Source of the DNA: Chloroflexota bacterium
GTDB taxonomy: Bacteria; Chloroflexota; Dehalococcoidia; UBA1151; TMED-70
Length of the DNA stretch: 64,000 nucleotides
Direction: 5' to 3'
Assembly: GCA_002719425.1 (NCBI GenBank)
Contig: PBHA01000018.1
Location: 1-64,000 of the forward strand
Shown here: in pieces, positions 1-7,415 of the stretch
Numbering within the stretch: the stretch's first letter is position 1
Layout: every line of letters begins with the position of its first letter
Position numbers and translations under genes: made by a program
The notes under the pieces: model-generated
Told to the model about the DNA's origin: nothing
Databases searched by the model: none
The model's input: only the letters and a program-made list of their open reading frames with translations

Positions 1-703
1 TAAGCACAAAGATGATGACGACGACCATGATGGACACGATCATGATAAGCACAAAGATGATGATGACGACCATGATGGACACGATCATGGAATTTATGAC
101 CCGCATTTTTGGTTTGACCCTATGAGAGTTGCGCTAGCAGTAGAAGTCATTAAGGATGAACTAATAAAATCTGATTCTGCTAACCAAAATAGTTACGAAG
201 ATTCAGCTAATAATTTTGTAGATCAATTGAAAGCTCTTGATGAAGAAGTATCAGTAATGATTAGTACCATACCTGCCGAAAACAGAAAAATTATTACTAC
301 CCACGAAGCTCTAGGTTACTTAGAAACTCGTTATGGTTTTGAGGTGCTAACAACTGTAATTCCTAGCTTGAATTCTGAAGATGGAATAACTCCACAAAGC
401 TTAAAGAATACTATAGATGTTATAGAAAAAAATCATATCGAGGTAATGTTCTTAGAAGCGGAAACATCTTCTCAGTATAGTGATACAATTGAGCAGGAAA
501 CTGGAATAAGGCTAGTTTCAGGTCTTTGGGTTGAAACTCTTCAAGAAAATCAATCCTATGAAGAATGGTTAGAAAATAATATTAATATAATAGTAAGCAA
601 CTTACCTTTGGAAGTTAATGATGCCGACGATCATGATCATGACCACGATGATAATCATGATGACGAGGATGATGATGACCATAAAGGGCATAATCATAAA
701 TAA
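1..703 (+). CDS. znuA: ZnuA, zinc ABC transporter substrate-binding protein (5' end outside window)
   Basis: Extracytoplasmic zinc-capturing subunit of the ZnuABC importer. The reading frame is open from the window edge, so the N-terminus (signal peptide and first metal ligand) is missing. It begins inside the His/Asp-rich loop typical of ZnuA, then reads DPHFWFDP, a hallmark of cluster A-I/SBP_bac_9 zinc and manganese binders. TTHEALGYLETRYGFE carries a metal-ligand histidine, and FLEAETSSQYSD matches the C-terminal lobe. A second acidic/His-rich stretch (DHDHDHDDNHDD) forms the extreme C-terminus, which is unusual because the His-rich loop is normally internal only. ATG 122 is an internal Met, not the start. 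znuC and znuB follow on the same strand. Assignment of the family is firm; zinc rather than manganese is inferred from the His-rich loop. Confidence 0.9.
   Translation, partial: KHKDDDDDHDGHDHDKHKDDDDDHDGHDHGIYDPHFWFDPMRVALAVEVIKDELIKSDSANQNSYEDSANNFVDQLKALDEEVSVMISTIPAENRKIITTHEALGYLETRYGFEVLTTVIPSLNSEDGITPQSLKNTIDVIEKNHIEVMFLEAETSSQYSDTIEQETGIRLVSGLWVETLQENQSYEEWLENNINIIVSNLPLEVNDADDHDHDHDDNHDDEDDDDHKGHNHK
2..91 (+). repeat. Two-copy 45-bp tandem repeat in the znuA His/Asp loop
   Basis: Bases 2-46 and 47-91 are near-identical 45-nt units, each encoding a 15-residue block of the form KHKDDDDDHDGHDH plus one residue. The array may continue upstream of the window. It sits in frame in the metal-binding loop of znuA, so copy-number changes would lengthen or shorten the loop without breaking the gene. 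Confidence 0.85.
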
Positions 704-718
704 AAAACAAATAATTTC

Positions 719-745
719 CTTTACAATGTAGTGATAGATGTAAAG
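719..745. other. 7-bp inverted repeat between znuA and znuC
   Basis: CTTTACA at 719-725 is matched perfectly by TGTAAAG at 739-745 with a 13-nt spacer. There is no T-run after it, so it is not a standard terminator. It may be an RNA hairpin separating znuA from znuCB levels or a repressor operator. No known Zur consensus is claimed. Confidence 0.3.
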
Positions 746-801
746 TTTGTAGCTCTTAATATAATCTCAATAAGAACCACAAATTTGAAAGAGGGTAAAA
801 T

Positions 802-1566
802 TTGGTAAATAATACTATAGTATCTAGTTCCTGTTGTGTAGAGATAGGAGAAACTTTAATCTTAGATGATGTAAGTTTCTCTGTTAACAAAAATAGTCTA
901 ATAGCTGTAGTTGGTCCAAATGGTGGAGGAAAAACAACTCTGTTTAACGCTATAACAGGCCTTATTCCTATTACTAATGGATCTATTGAAATTAATGGTG
1001 AAGACGTAAGAAAAGGTAATGGAAATATAGGATATGTCCCGCAAAACGAAAGCCTAAATTGGAACTTTCCCCTAACTGCCAGACAAGTTGTAAGTTTAGG
1101 TATTACAAGAAATACTCCAAAACTACCTTTTATAAATAATAAAAATGATAACTTGATCGAAGAGTGCCTTAATGATGTTGGCCTGTATAAACAAATAGAT
1201 GATCGTGTAGATGAGATGTCAGGAGGACAAAAACAGAGAGTTTTATTAGCTAAAATCCTAGCACAAGGTGCAAATATTTTACTACTTGATGAAGCTTTTA
1301 GTGGAGTCGATTTAGGATCCCAAATAAGCTTAATTGAAGTATTGAAAAAGCTTAAGGATTTAGGAAAAACTATCATGATTGCTACTCACGATATAAATAA
1401 TATTGCTGATAGGTTTGATGAGGTTTTATGCCTCAATAGGCATTGTTGTGCGTATGGTGACCCACTAAAAGTTTTTACCCAAGAAGTTCTTTCTGAGTTA
1501 TATGGGAATCATTCTAAAATGTTTGAAAATCACAAAATAGGAAATCACGGTAAAACAAATGTTTGA
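802..1566 (+). CDS. znuC: ZnuC, zinc ABC transporter ATP-binding protein
   Basis: Cytoplasmic ATPase driving zinc uptake, 254 aa, the usual size. It shows Walker A GPNGGGKTT (about residue 38), ABC signature MSGGQKQRV, Walker B ILLLDEAFSGVD and H-loop ATHD. The start is taken as TTG at 802 because GAGGG at 791-795 gives a 6-nt spacing and no better ATG lies upstream. It overlaps znuB by 8 nt, indicating translational coupling. The order znuA-znuC-znuB supports metal uptake. Manganese/iron-specific homologues share the fold, so zinc specificity rests on the binding protein. Confidence 0.92.
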   Translation: MVNNTIVSSSCCVEIGETLILDDVSFSVNKNSLIAVVGPNGGGKTTLFNAITGLIPITNGSIEINGEDVRKGNGNIGYVPQNESLNWNFPLTARQVVSLGITRNTPKLPFINNKNDNLIEECLNDVGLYKQIDDRVDEMSGGQKQRVLLAKILAQGANILLLDEAFSGVDLGSQISLIEVLKKLKDLGKTIMIATHDINNIADRFDEVLCLNRHCCAYGDPLKVFTQEVLSELYGNHSKMFENHKIGNHGKTNV

Positions 1567-2383
1567 CACCTTGCTTGAACCATTTTCATATTCGTTTATG
1601 ATTCGCTCTTTTCTTATTTCAATTTTTGTTGGAATTTCACTTCCGATGATTGGATCTTTCGTAATTAATAGAAACCTTGGGTTTATGGGAGATGCTATTG
1701 CGCATGCAAGTCTTCCTGTTTTAGTAATAGGAGCTGTTTTAGGAGCAAGTGTTTTTTTATCAGCAATACCTGCAGCTATAATAATAGCAATAACTCTTAG
1801 TTTTATTATCTCTAGGTCTACAGTAGGTGAAGATACTGCTATTGGAATAGTATTTTCTACATTTTTTGCTGTGGGAATTATACTTCTAAAGAGATACAAC
1901 CTTGCAACTACTTTAAACATAGAAGATATTTTATTTGGACAGATATTAGGTGTATCTAGAGCAGATGTTATAAGCACAATTGTTTTATCGGTTATCACAA
2001 TTCTAACTATAATGATTTTTTACAAACAAATTTTATATCTTAGTTTTGACCCTATTGGAGCTCAAGTAACAGGATTAAGAGTTAAGTTATATGACAATAT
2101 ATTTTTAGTAATCTTATCATTAGCTGTAATTGGGGCTTTACAGTCTGTGGGAATTATACTTGTTCTAAGCATGTTAATTACTCCTGCTGCTGCTGCAAAA
2201 TTGATAATGAAAAACTTCAAAACTGCAATACTATTAAGTTCAATATTTGGTGTTATAGCCTCAGTATCTGGACTATATTTTTCTTTCTACTTAAACCTAC
2301 CATCAGGCCCAGCAATGGCACTATCATCATCAGCAATATTTACCATATGCTGGATTTTCAGAAGAAGCGTTAGGCTCATATAA
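1559..2383 (+). CDS. znuB: ZnuB, zinc ABC transporter permease
   Basis: Inner-membrane permease of the ABC-3 family, 274 aa, with about eight hydrophobic segments. Family landmarks include the early NRNLGFMGDAIAHASLPVL segment and the AAAAKL region near residue 220. It starts inside znuC with an 8-nt overlap. It converges with the GlcG-like gene, leaving only 5 nt between their stops. Confidence 0.92.
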   Translation: MFDTLLEPFSYSFMIRSFLISIFVGISLPMIGSFVINRNLGFMGDAIAHASLPVLVIGAVLGASVFLSAIPAAIIIAITLSFIISRSTVGEDTAIGIVFSTFFAVGIILLKRYNLATTLNIEDILFGQILGVSRADVISTIVLSVITILTIMIFYKQILYLSFDPIGAQVTGLRVKLYDNIFLVILSLAVIGALQSVGIILVLSMLITPAAAAKLIMKNFKTAILLSSIFGVIASVSGLYFSFYLNLPSGPAMALSSSAIFTICWIFRRSVRLI

Positions 2384-2392
2384 AAAGCCTAA
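2370..2392. terminator. Hairpin across the znuB / glcG-like convergent ends
   Basis: TTAGGCT (2370-2376) and AGCCTAA (2386-2392) form a perfect 7-bp stem with a short A-rich loop, lying over both converging gene ends. No long U-tract follows on either strand, so it is at best a weak bidirectional terminator. Confidence 0.35.
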
Positions 2393-2796
2393 TAAGGAGT
2401 CATTCCTGCAAAAGTTATACCAGCAGATGCTATGATCTCGTCTTCCTGAGGAGTACCACCACTTACTCCTACAGCTCCAATTATTACACCATCTTTATAA
2501 ACGGGTAATCCGCCTTGACCAGGTATCATTCTACCCCCAAGCATAGCCATTAATCCTTGATGAATTGGATTCGGCCCTCCTTCAGCTAATTTACCACTGG
2601 ATTGCATAAAAGCAGCAGAAGCTGCTGCTTTTCCTTGGCTTATGAATATACTTCTCCAAGGAGCTTCATCCTCACGAACAAATAAAATCAAATCTCCACG
2701 AGGATCAACTATACTAATACAAAAGTTAGCAGATAACTCTTTTGATTTTTTTTGAGCTCCCTCAATTATTTTTTGAGCTGTACTTAAATCTATCAC
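2389..2796 (-). CDS. GlcG/HbpS-family protein
   Basis: A 135-aa protein of the GlcG/HbpS (DUF336) family. It shows the expected N-terminal helix, the [15 protein letters not shown] strand pair, the [13 protein letters not shown] helix, the glycine-rich segment [17 protein letters not shown] and the C-terminal [14 protein letters not shown] motif. Members bind haem or small organic ligands or accompany glycolate and other oxidations, but most lack an assigned function. Length matches the family. It stands alone here, convergent with znuB and divergent from tRNA-Ala. Confidence 0.85.
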   Translation of the reverse strand: MIDLSTAQKIIEGAQKKSKELSANFCISIVDPRGDLILFVREDEAPWRSIFISQGKAAASAAFMQSSGKLAEGGPNPIHQGLMAMLGGRMIPGQGGLPVYKDGVIIGAVGVSGGTPQEDEIIASAGITFAGMTPY

Positions 2797-2857
2797 TTAT
2801 TTTTCCTTCCTTTATTTTTCTGATTATTATATATAATTTAATTTGTACTAAAATTTT

Positions 2858-2933
2858 GGGGCTGTAGCTCAGCTGGGAGAGCGCATCGCTGGCAGCGATG
2901 AGGTCAGGGGTTCGATCCCCCTCAGCTCCACCA
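2858..2933 (+). tRNA. tRNA-Ala (anticodon GGC)
   Basis: A full cloverleaf is visible. The acceptor stem GGGGCTG pairs with CAGCTCC, and the D-arm is GCTC...GAGC. The anticodon stem CATCG/CGATG encloses loop CTGGCAG, giving anticodon GGC. The T-arm is AGGGG-TTCGATC-CCCCT, the discriminator is A, and the 3' CCA is encoded. It reads GCC and GCU codons. Confidence 0.97.
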
Positions 2934-3073
2934 AATCTTTAGCCTAACTTTACCCTACTCTCCAACTAGATTTTTACTAAATATGTTCATAAATTCTAAA
3001 AATTTCCTAACATTTCAAATTCTTACACTTTAGAATATTATTCTATAAATTCTTTTTTTTCTAAAACATTAAT

Positions 3074-3117
3074 AAAAAAAGAGGGATTGAGGAAAATACC
3101 CATGTTCCCCAACCCCT
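3074..3117 (-). terminator. Rho-independent terminator of the DUF5679-like gene
   Basis: Read on the minus strand, AGGGGTTGGGG (3117-3107) pairs with CCTCAATCCCT (3092-3082) over 11 bp including two G-U pairs. A T-run follows (3080-3074). It lies about 70 nt downstream of the minus-strand gene ending at 3189. Confidence 0.75.
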
Positions 3118-3188
3118 TGTACTTAAGGCTCATATTTCACGGAAGCATATTGCAAAACAATTAGCCTAAATACGATAAATAAAAGTGT

Positions 3189-3371
3189 TTATCCAATCTG
3201 CTTTTCAACCTCTGCTACGTCTTTATCACTCAAGATTCTAAAAACTTTTGACGAAGGATCTTCTGCAGCAACACCTTGGACTGCTTTTCTACCATTTTTC
3301 ATTGTCACTATTTGTGGATTTGCAATATCCACTACTTTTTTTAATTTAACGCTGTAAGCTGTTAACTTCAT
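3189..3371 (-). CDS. Small DUF5679-like protein lacking zinc-binding cysteines
   Basis: A 60-aa protein. The start at 3371 is chosen because GGAG with 6-nt spacing precedes it; an upstream in-frame ATG (3401) has no such site. The core KKVVDIANPQIVTMKNGRKA and the ending KVFRIL resemble, from memory, the DUF5679 zinc-ribbon family, whose usual form is YCVKCK...MKNGRPA..G.CP.CGTKMFRI. Here every expected cysteine is replaced (YSVKLKK; GVAAEDPSSK), and the protein contains no Cys at all. A strong terminator follows and it has its own upstream region, so it looks expressed. The function of the family is unknown. Confidence 0.7.
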   Translation of the reverse strand: MKLTAYSVKLKKVVDIANPQIVTMKNGRKAVQGVAAEDPSSKVFRILSDKDVAEVEKQIG

Positions 3372-3585
3372 ATTATACTCCATTTTGATACTATATATCA
3401 TTAAAAATCACCCTTAAATCATTACATTTTAAATTTGTAGTGTCAAGGTAATTATTAGTTAATTTTATGATACTATATATCTTTAATGTTTTAATCTGAA
3501 AGAAGGTTATAAATTCTAACTTATCGAAAATGAAATAAATCTAGTATTTTAGGTATAATATTAGTATCTAAACAACAAAGATAAA

Positions 3586-3678
3586 ATGTTTTTACTCAAT
3601 ATAATTCTACTTCCAATAAAATTACTGATTGTTCTTCCAATTAAGATTCTAATTAAAGCGATTATTCCTGGTAAATAA
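3586..3678 (+). CDS. 30-residue hydrophobic peptide
   Basis: A tiny ORF encoding a peptide that is almost entirely Leu/Ile/Pro/Lys, beginning MFLLNIILLPIKLLIVLP and ending in PGK. It would be one amphipathic or membrane-inserted helix. It stops 2 nt before the ATG of the next gene (3681), a spacing suggesting co-translation. A TATAAT hexamer at 3554-3559 could serve its promoter, though no good -35 is seen. There is no clear Shine-Dalgarno, so this is a reasonable but unproven gene. Confidence 0.45.
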   Translation: MFLLNIILLPIKLLIVLPIKILIKAIIPGK

Positions 3679-3680
3679 AT

Positions 3681-4007
3681 ATGATTAATAAAGAGGACTT
3701 AAAATATCCTTTAATTATACTTTTTTGCATATTTATATTAGTGATTTTTCATGTTTGGTTTTCTTCATTTGTAGATGAAGATGATTGGCGTAGACCAACT
3801 CCGATACCAGATAGACTTGAAAATCCTTACTATTGGCCCCCAAATGTTAATTACTTAGGAACACCAATTCCAGAAAATCAAGAAATGGATCCATTCAGAA
3901 AACAAGTTATTGAAGATTATAAAAAATTCATGGAAATGAGAAGAGATGTGTATAGAGAATGGAAAAAATCAAAATTTAAGCCCTCTAATATCACAGTAGA
4001 TAAGTAG
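3681..4007 (+). CDS. Single-pass membrane protein, unknown function
   Basis: A 108-aa protein I do not recognise. Residues about 9-31 form one transmembrane helix. An acidic/aromatic stretch (FVDEDDWRRPTPIPDRLENP) follows, then a proline- and tyrosine-rich segment, then a charged helical tail from about residue 75. No catalytic motif is visible. It directly follows the 30-aa hydrophobic ORF and precedes two more small ORFs on the same strand, suggesting a small membrane-associated operon. Confidence 0.6.
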   Translation: MINKEDLKYPLIILFCIFILVIFHVWFSSFVDEDDWRRPTPIPDRLENPYYWPPNVNYLGTPIPENQEMDPFRKQVIEDYKKFMEMRRDVYREWKKSKFKPSNITVDK

Positions 4008-4051
4008 AAATCAGAATATACAGTTATGCTTAACTAAAAGAAAATATCAGG

Positions 4052-4210
4052 ATGATAAGAAAAGGATTATACATATTTTGTGTGGTTTTTATAGTTTGGT
4101 TTTTTATTTATAATGTTCTACATTATGAACTATATGATTTTGCCAAAAATGAAAAAGGTGAAATCAAAGGTTGGTCTTTTGAAACGGAAGAATATAGATC
4201 AAGAAAATAA
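4052..4210 (+). CDS. 52-residue membrane peptide
   Basis: An open frame beginning MIRKGLYIFCVVFIVWFF: a short basic N-terminus, one hydrophobic helix (residues 5-22), then a charged C-terminal segment (FAKNEKGEIKGWSFETEEY). The topology is like the preceding 108-aa protein but shorter. It overlaps the next small ORF out of frame over 4113-4210. No good ribosome-binding site is seen, although an AGG triplet abuts the ATG. The coherent topology argues for a gene; the overlap argues caution. Confidence 0.45.
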   Translation: MIRKGLYIFCVVFIVWFFIYNVLHYELYDFAKNEKGEIKGWSFETEEYRSRK

Positions 4211-4331
4211 TAAAACGCATATTATAACTGAAACTGAAACATGTGAAATATGTTCTTCAGAAACATTAAAATTACACTGTAAAATAATATGTAATAATTG
4301 TGGGTTTATTCGAGATTGCTCAGATCCATAG
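4113..4331 (+). CDS. Small zinc-ribbon-like protein
   Basis: The frame is open over 72 codons; the convincing part is the C-terminal half. TCEICSSETLKLHCK and ICNNCGFIRDCSDP supply CxxC and CxxC pairs plus extra Cys/His, as expected of a one-domain zinc ribbon. The start is uncertain: 4113, or the ATG at 4149 giving MKKVKSK. Either one lies inside the 52-aa ORF, so translation may be coupled. I know of small proteins ending in a similar CxNCGxxRDCSDP segment but no function for them. Confidence 0.6.
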   Translation: MFYIMNYMILPKMKKVKSKVGLLKRKNIDQENNKTHIITETETCEICSSETLKLHCKIICNNCGFIRDCSDP

Positions 4332-4342
4332 AGTATATAACG

Positions 4343-4633
4343 CTATGCGATTTCTCCGATGGGAAATACTCCATCTGTCCATGTAGGTTCGCTGGCAAGA
4401 AATTCCATCATCTTCTCAAATGCTTTATTTTGCTCTGCACTTTCAGCATTTTTTATATGATGCTCCTTAGATTCAAAGATAGCAACACCTATTAAATCTT
4501 TAGAAGAATCATCTGGTGACATTAAAAACCACGCCACCATACCTTCTGGATTATCAGAGTTTGACTTCATTTCTCTGATAAGACTTTCTTTTTGTCCAGC
4601 TTTAACATTCAAGTTAAATATAGTTCCGTACAT
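4343..4633 (-). CDS. ABM-type dimeric alpha/beta-barrel protein
   Basis: A 96-aa protein with the ferredoxin-like beta-alpha-beta layout of the antibiotic-biosynthesis-monooxygenase superfamily. The N-terminal strand is YGTIFNLNVKAGQKE, then a helix, the strand GMVAWFLMSPDD, the strand DLIGVAIFESKEHH and a long helix ending AFEKMMEFL. Such proteins act as small monooxygenases or degradation factors, often on quinols or haem, but many are uncharacterised. It is divergent from the cupin gene at 4703. The substrate cannot be predicted. Confidence 0.65.
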   Translation of the reverse strand: MYGTIFNLNVKAGQKESLIREMKSNSDNPEGMVAWFLMSPDDSSKDLIGVAIFESKEHHIKNAESAEQNKAFEKMMEFLASEPTWTDGVFPIGEIA

Positions 4634-4702
4634 TACATCTCCTTATTCTTGATTTACGATAATATACTTATAATACATTTTGAAGAAAGAAATATTAAAT
4701 TT

Positions 4703-5098
4703 ATGAAAAAAATAATAATAACAAAAAAAAATAAACTTGAGGAAGAAATAAATTCAGGAGCAATGATAAGGTTGGCTGGTGTTTCAGAAGGATTAAGTAA
4801 TGCTAAAAATATACATATGGCTATCGCAAGTATTCCAAAAGACAGATGCTCCACTACTCATTACCACACTAATTGTGAATCAGCTATTTATGTCTTATCA
4901 GGAGAAGGATTATTTCTTCATGGTGAAAACTTAGAAATTGAAGAGAGTATCAGTGAAGGTGATTTTATTTTCGTTCCAGATGGGGCAATGCACCAACCTG
5001 TCAACACAGGGGATCTGGAATTAAAATTAATTGTAGCAAGAAATACTCCCATAGAAATTGTTGAAGAAGTTCCAGATTTAGGCAGAAAAGACTGTTAG
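4703..5098 (+). CDS. Cupin-domain protein
   Basis: A 131-aa single-domain cupin. Motif 1 is HYHTNCESAIYVLSGEG with two histidines and a glutamate, and motif 2 is EGDFIFVPDGAMHQPVN with the third histidine. These are the usual metal ligands of a small RmlC-type barrel. I take ATG 4703 because the longer frame from 4592 would run into the divergent ABM gene. It may be an isomerase, dioxygenase or sugar-binding protein; the sequence does not say which. Confidence 0.8.
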   Translation: MKKIIITKKNKLEEEINSGAMIRLAGVSEGLSNAKNIHMAIASIPKDRCSTTHYHTNCESAIYVLSGEGLFLHGENLEIEESISEGDFIFVPDGAMHQPVNTGDLELKLIVARNTPIEIVEEVPDLGRKDC

Positions 5099-5151
5099 AA
5101 TCGAAGTTTTTTTTTATACTATAATAAAAAAACTCTCGAGACTTTATAAAA

Positions 5152-6645
5152 ATGAAAAAAATATTACCAACAATACTAGAATCAGGAAAAGATTCAGATG
5201 TAGCAATCTCTATACCAAATAAGGAAAAAATCAGTTATAAAAAACTGAAATACTTGGTAGACGAATTATCAAAAAAACTAACCTCATTTGGAACCCAAAA
5301 TGAGAGACCAATAATAATAGTACTTAAAAATAATGCTGAATTCATGATTAGTTTTTTAGCTGTTACAAAAACTAATTCAATCGCAGCTCCACTTAACCCA
5401 GATTTTACAGAAGAGGAATTTAATTTTTATCTTGATGATATAAACCCTTCAATGATAATAACTACAGAAAATCACCCTGTAATCTCTCAAGCAAATGCAA
5501 AAGAAATACCAGTATCTACTGTTTTATTTGGAAACGGTAAAATCGATATTAAATTTCATTCTGATGATTACATAAAAAAAGATTTTTCAGAACCAAACGA
5601 AAATAACTCTTGTTTATTTCTTCATACTTCAGGTACGACAAGTAGACCAAAAGGAGTCCCTTTAAAACATAAAAACTTGCTTAAATCTTTGGATAACATC
5701 ATAAATACATACAATCTTTCTCAAGATGATATAGCTTTGGTTGTGATGCCACTATTTCATGTACATGGATTAATTGGTGTGGCATTGTCGACTCTAGCCA
5801 GCGGGGGACAAATAGTAATTCCTGAAAAATTCTCGGCTAGTAATTTTTGGGGATTACAAGAAGAGTATAAGGCTACTTGGTATTCTGCAGTTCCAACCAT
5901 ACATCAAATTTTATTAATTAGAGCAGATGAGGATAATGCTCCACAAAAATCGTTTAGATTTATACGATCTTGTTCTGCAGCTCTAGCACCATCAGTCTTA
6001 GAAGATTTAGAAAAACGTTTTGGAGCGCCAGTACTAGAAGCATATGGAATGACAGAGGCGTCTCATCAAATGAGTTCAAATCCAATGCCTCCTGAGAAAA
6101 GAAAGGCTGGTAGCGTAGGTAAACCTACTGGGGTAAAAATTAACATTATGTCTATGGAAAGTAACGGAGAAATGTTAGAAACTAATAAAATTGGTGAGGT
6201 AGTAATTAAAGGCGAGAACGTAACGAGCGGTTATCATAATAATGAGGATGCAAATAAAGATTCATACGTCAGCGGATGGTTTAGGACAGGCGATCAAGGA
6301 TTTATAGATGAAGATGGATACTTAAATCTAACTGGAAGAATTAAAGAATTGATAAATAGGGGTGGTGAAAAGATATCCCCGCTTGAAGTTGATGCTGTTT
6401 TGTTAAATCATCCAAGTGTTAATGAAGCTGTATGCTTTGCATTTCCTGATGAAAAATATGGTGAAGTTGTGCATGCAGCATTGGTAACTAATTCTGAAGT
6501 AACTCAAGATGAGATACAAAAATTTTGCTCAAATTCAATTGCAAGTTTCAAAATTCCTGAAAAAATTCATTTTGCAGAGGAACTACCTAGGACGGCTACT
6601 GGAAAAATACAAAGAAGAAACGTGGCAAAATTTTTTGCAGAATAA
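5152..6645 (+). CDS. AMP-dependent acyl-CoA synthetase
   Basis: A 497-aa ANL-superfamily ligase that activates a carboxylic acid as its adenylate, then its CoA thioester. It shows the phosphate loop LHTSGTTSRPKG (about residue 157), YGMTEASHQM, GWFRTGDQG with the ribose-binding Asp, the hinge region GRIKELINRGGEK, and the C-terminal catalytic Lys in PRTATGKIQRR. The compact length resembles the oxalyl-CoA/malonyl-CoA ligase branch, but substrate is not assignable. It is followed by SDR, HAD and HpcH genes on the same strand, probably one catabolic operon. Confidence 0.88.
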   Translation: MKKILPTILESGKDSDVAISIPNKEKISYKKLKYLVDELSKKLTSFGTQNERPIIIVLKNNAEFMISFLAVTKTNSIAAPLNPDFTEEEFNFYLDDINPSMIITTENHPVISQANAKEIPVSTVLFGNGKIDIKFHSDDYIKKDFSEPNENNSCLFLHTSGTTSRPKGVPLKHKNLLKSLDNIINTYNLSQDDIALVVMPLFHVHGLIGVALSTLASGGQIVIPEKFSASNFWGLQEEYKATWYSAVPTIHQILLIRADEDNAPQKSFRFIRSCSAALAPSVLEDLEKRFGAPVLEAYGMTEASHQMSSNPMPPEKRKAGSVGKPTGVKINIMSMESNGEMLETNKIGEVVIKGENVTSGYHNNEDANKDSYVSGWFRTGDQGFIDEDGYLNLTGRIKELINRGGEKISPLEVDAVLLNHPSVNEAVCFAFPDEKYGEVVHAALVTNSEVTQDEIQKFCSNSIASFKIPEKIHFAEELPRTATGKIQRRNVAKFFAE

Positions 6646-6668
6646 ATCAAAATTAATTTGGAGCAATT

Positions 6669-7415
6669 ATGAATATAAGTATGAAAAATAAAAAGGTTAT
6701 CATAACTGGCGGATCAACAGGAATAGGAAGGGAAGTAGTTAAGGTTTTTGCAAAAAATCAAGCAAAGGTAGCTATCTTTGACGTGAATAATGAGGAAGGG
6801 ATTAACCTTACAAATGAATTAACTAAAGAAGGATTTGATATAAGATATTGGAACGTGGATGTAAGAGATTCAAACCAAGTTTCAGGTGGTGTTCTTGCAG
6901 CTACTCAATGGCTTGAAGGTATAGATATATTAATCAACCTAGCAGGTGTTCTACAGGGAGCGTCATTAGAACTAGACGAGTTTCCTGATGAAGTTTGGGA
7001 TTCAGTAATAAGTATCAATCTTACTGGAAGTTACTTAATGACAAAACATATAGCTTCTATAATGCAAAAACAAAAAAGGGGTACGATTATCCTTACAAGC
7101 TCAGGAGCTGGGGTTTTAGGAAGTTCATCTTCATTCGCTTATGGATCTTCAAAAGGTGGAGTACATGGATTGACCCTTGTGTTAGCAGATAAGCTCGCAA
7201 AATATGGAGTTAGAGTTCATGATATTTTGCCTGGTTCGGTTGATACTCCATTAAAAAATTCACAGATTGAAACAACCAGAGATATAACAGGTGATGAAGA
7301 ATTATACTTAGATACAAAAAAAATTCTGGCCGATCCCACTGGCGTTGCCAATATAATTTATTTTATGTGCTCTGACGAAGCTTCCTTACTAAGAGGGTCA
7401 ATAAGAACCGCATGA
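6669..7415 (+). CDS. SDR-family oxidoreductase with short C-terminus
   Basis: A 248-aa classical SDR: NAD(P)-binding TGGSTGIG near residue 13, NLAG in place of NNAG, catalytic Ser in LTSSGAG, and YGSSK (YxxxK). GGAG lies 5 nt before the ATG. The end is abrupt: after SDEASLLRGSIRTA it stops where the family normally continues to a VDGG-type strand. The stop overlaps the next ATG (ATGA), so the tail was lost or replaced by the junction. The product is probably a 3-hydroxyacyl or sugar-type dehydrogenase in the ligase operon. Confidence 0.85.
   Translation: MNISMKNKKVIITGGSTGIGREVVKVFAKNQAKVAIFDVNNEEGINLTNELTKEGFDIRYWNVDVRDSNQVSGGVLAATQWLEGIDILINLAGVLQGASLELDEFPDEVWDSVISINLTGSYLMTKHIASIMQKQKRGTIILTSSGAGVLGSSSSFAYGSSKGGVHGLTLVLADKLAKYGVRVHDILPGSVDTPLKNSQIETTRDITGDEELYLDTKKILADPTGVANIIYFMCSDEASLLRGSIRTA

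Noticed and set aside
756..1376. 206-codon open frame antisense to znuC
   Set aside because: Composition is an antisense shadow of a well-supported ATPase gene, with no domain, Shine-Dalgarno or context of its own.
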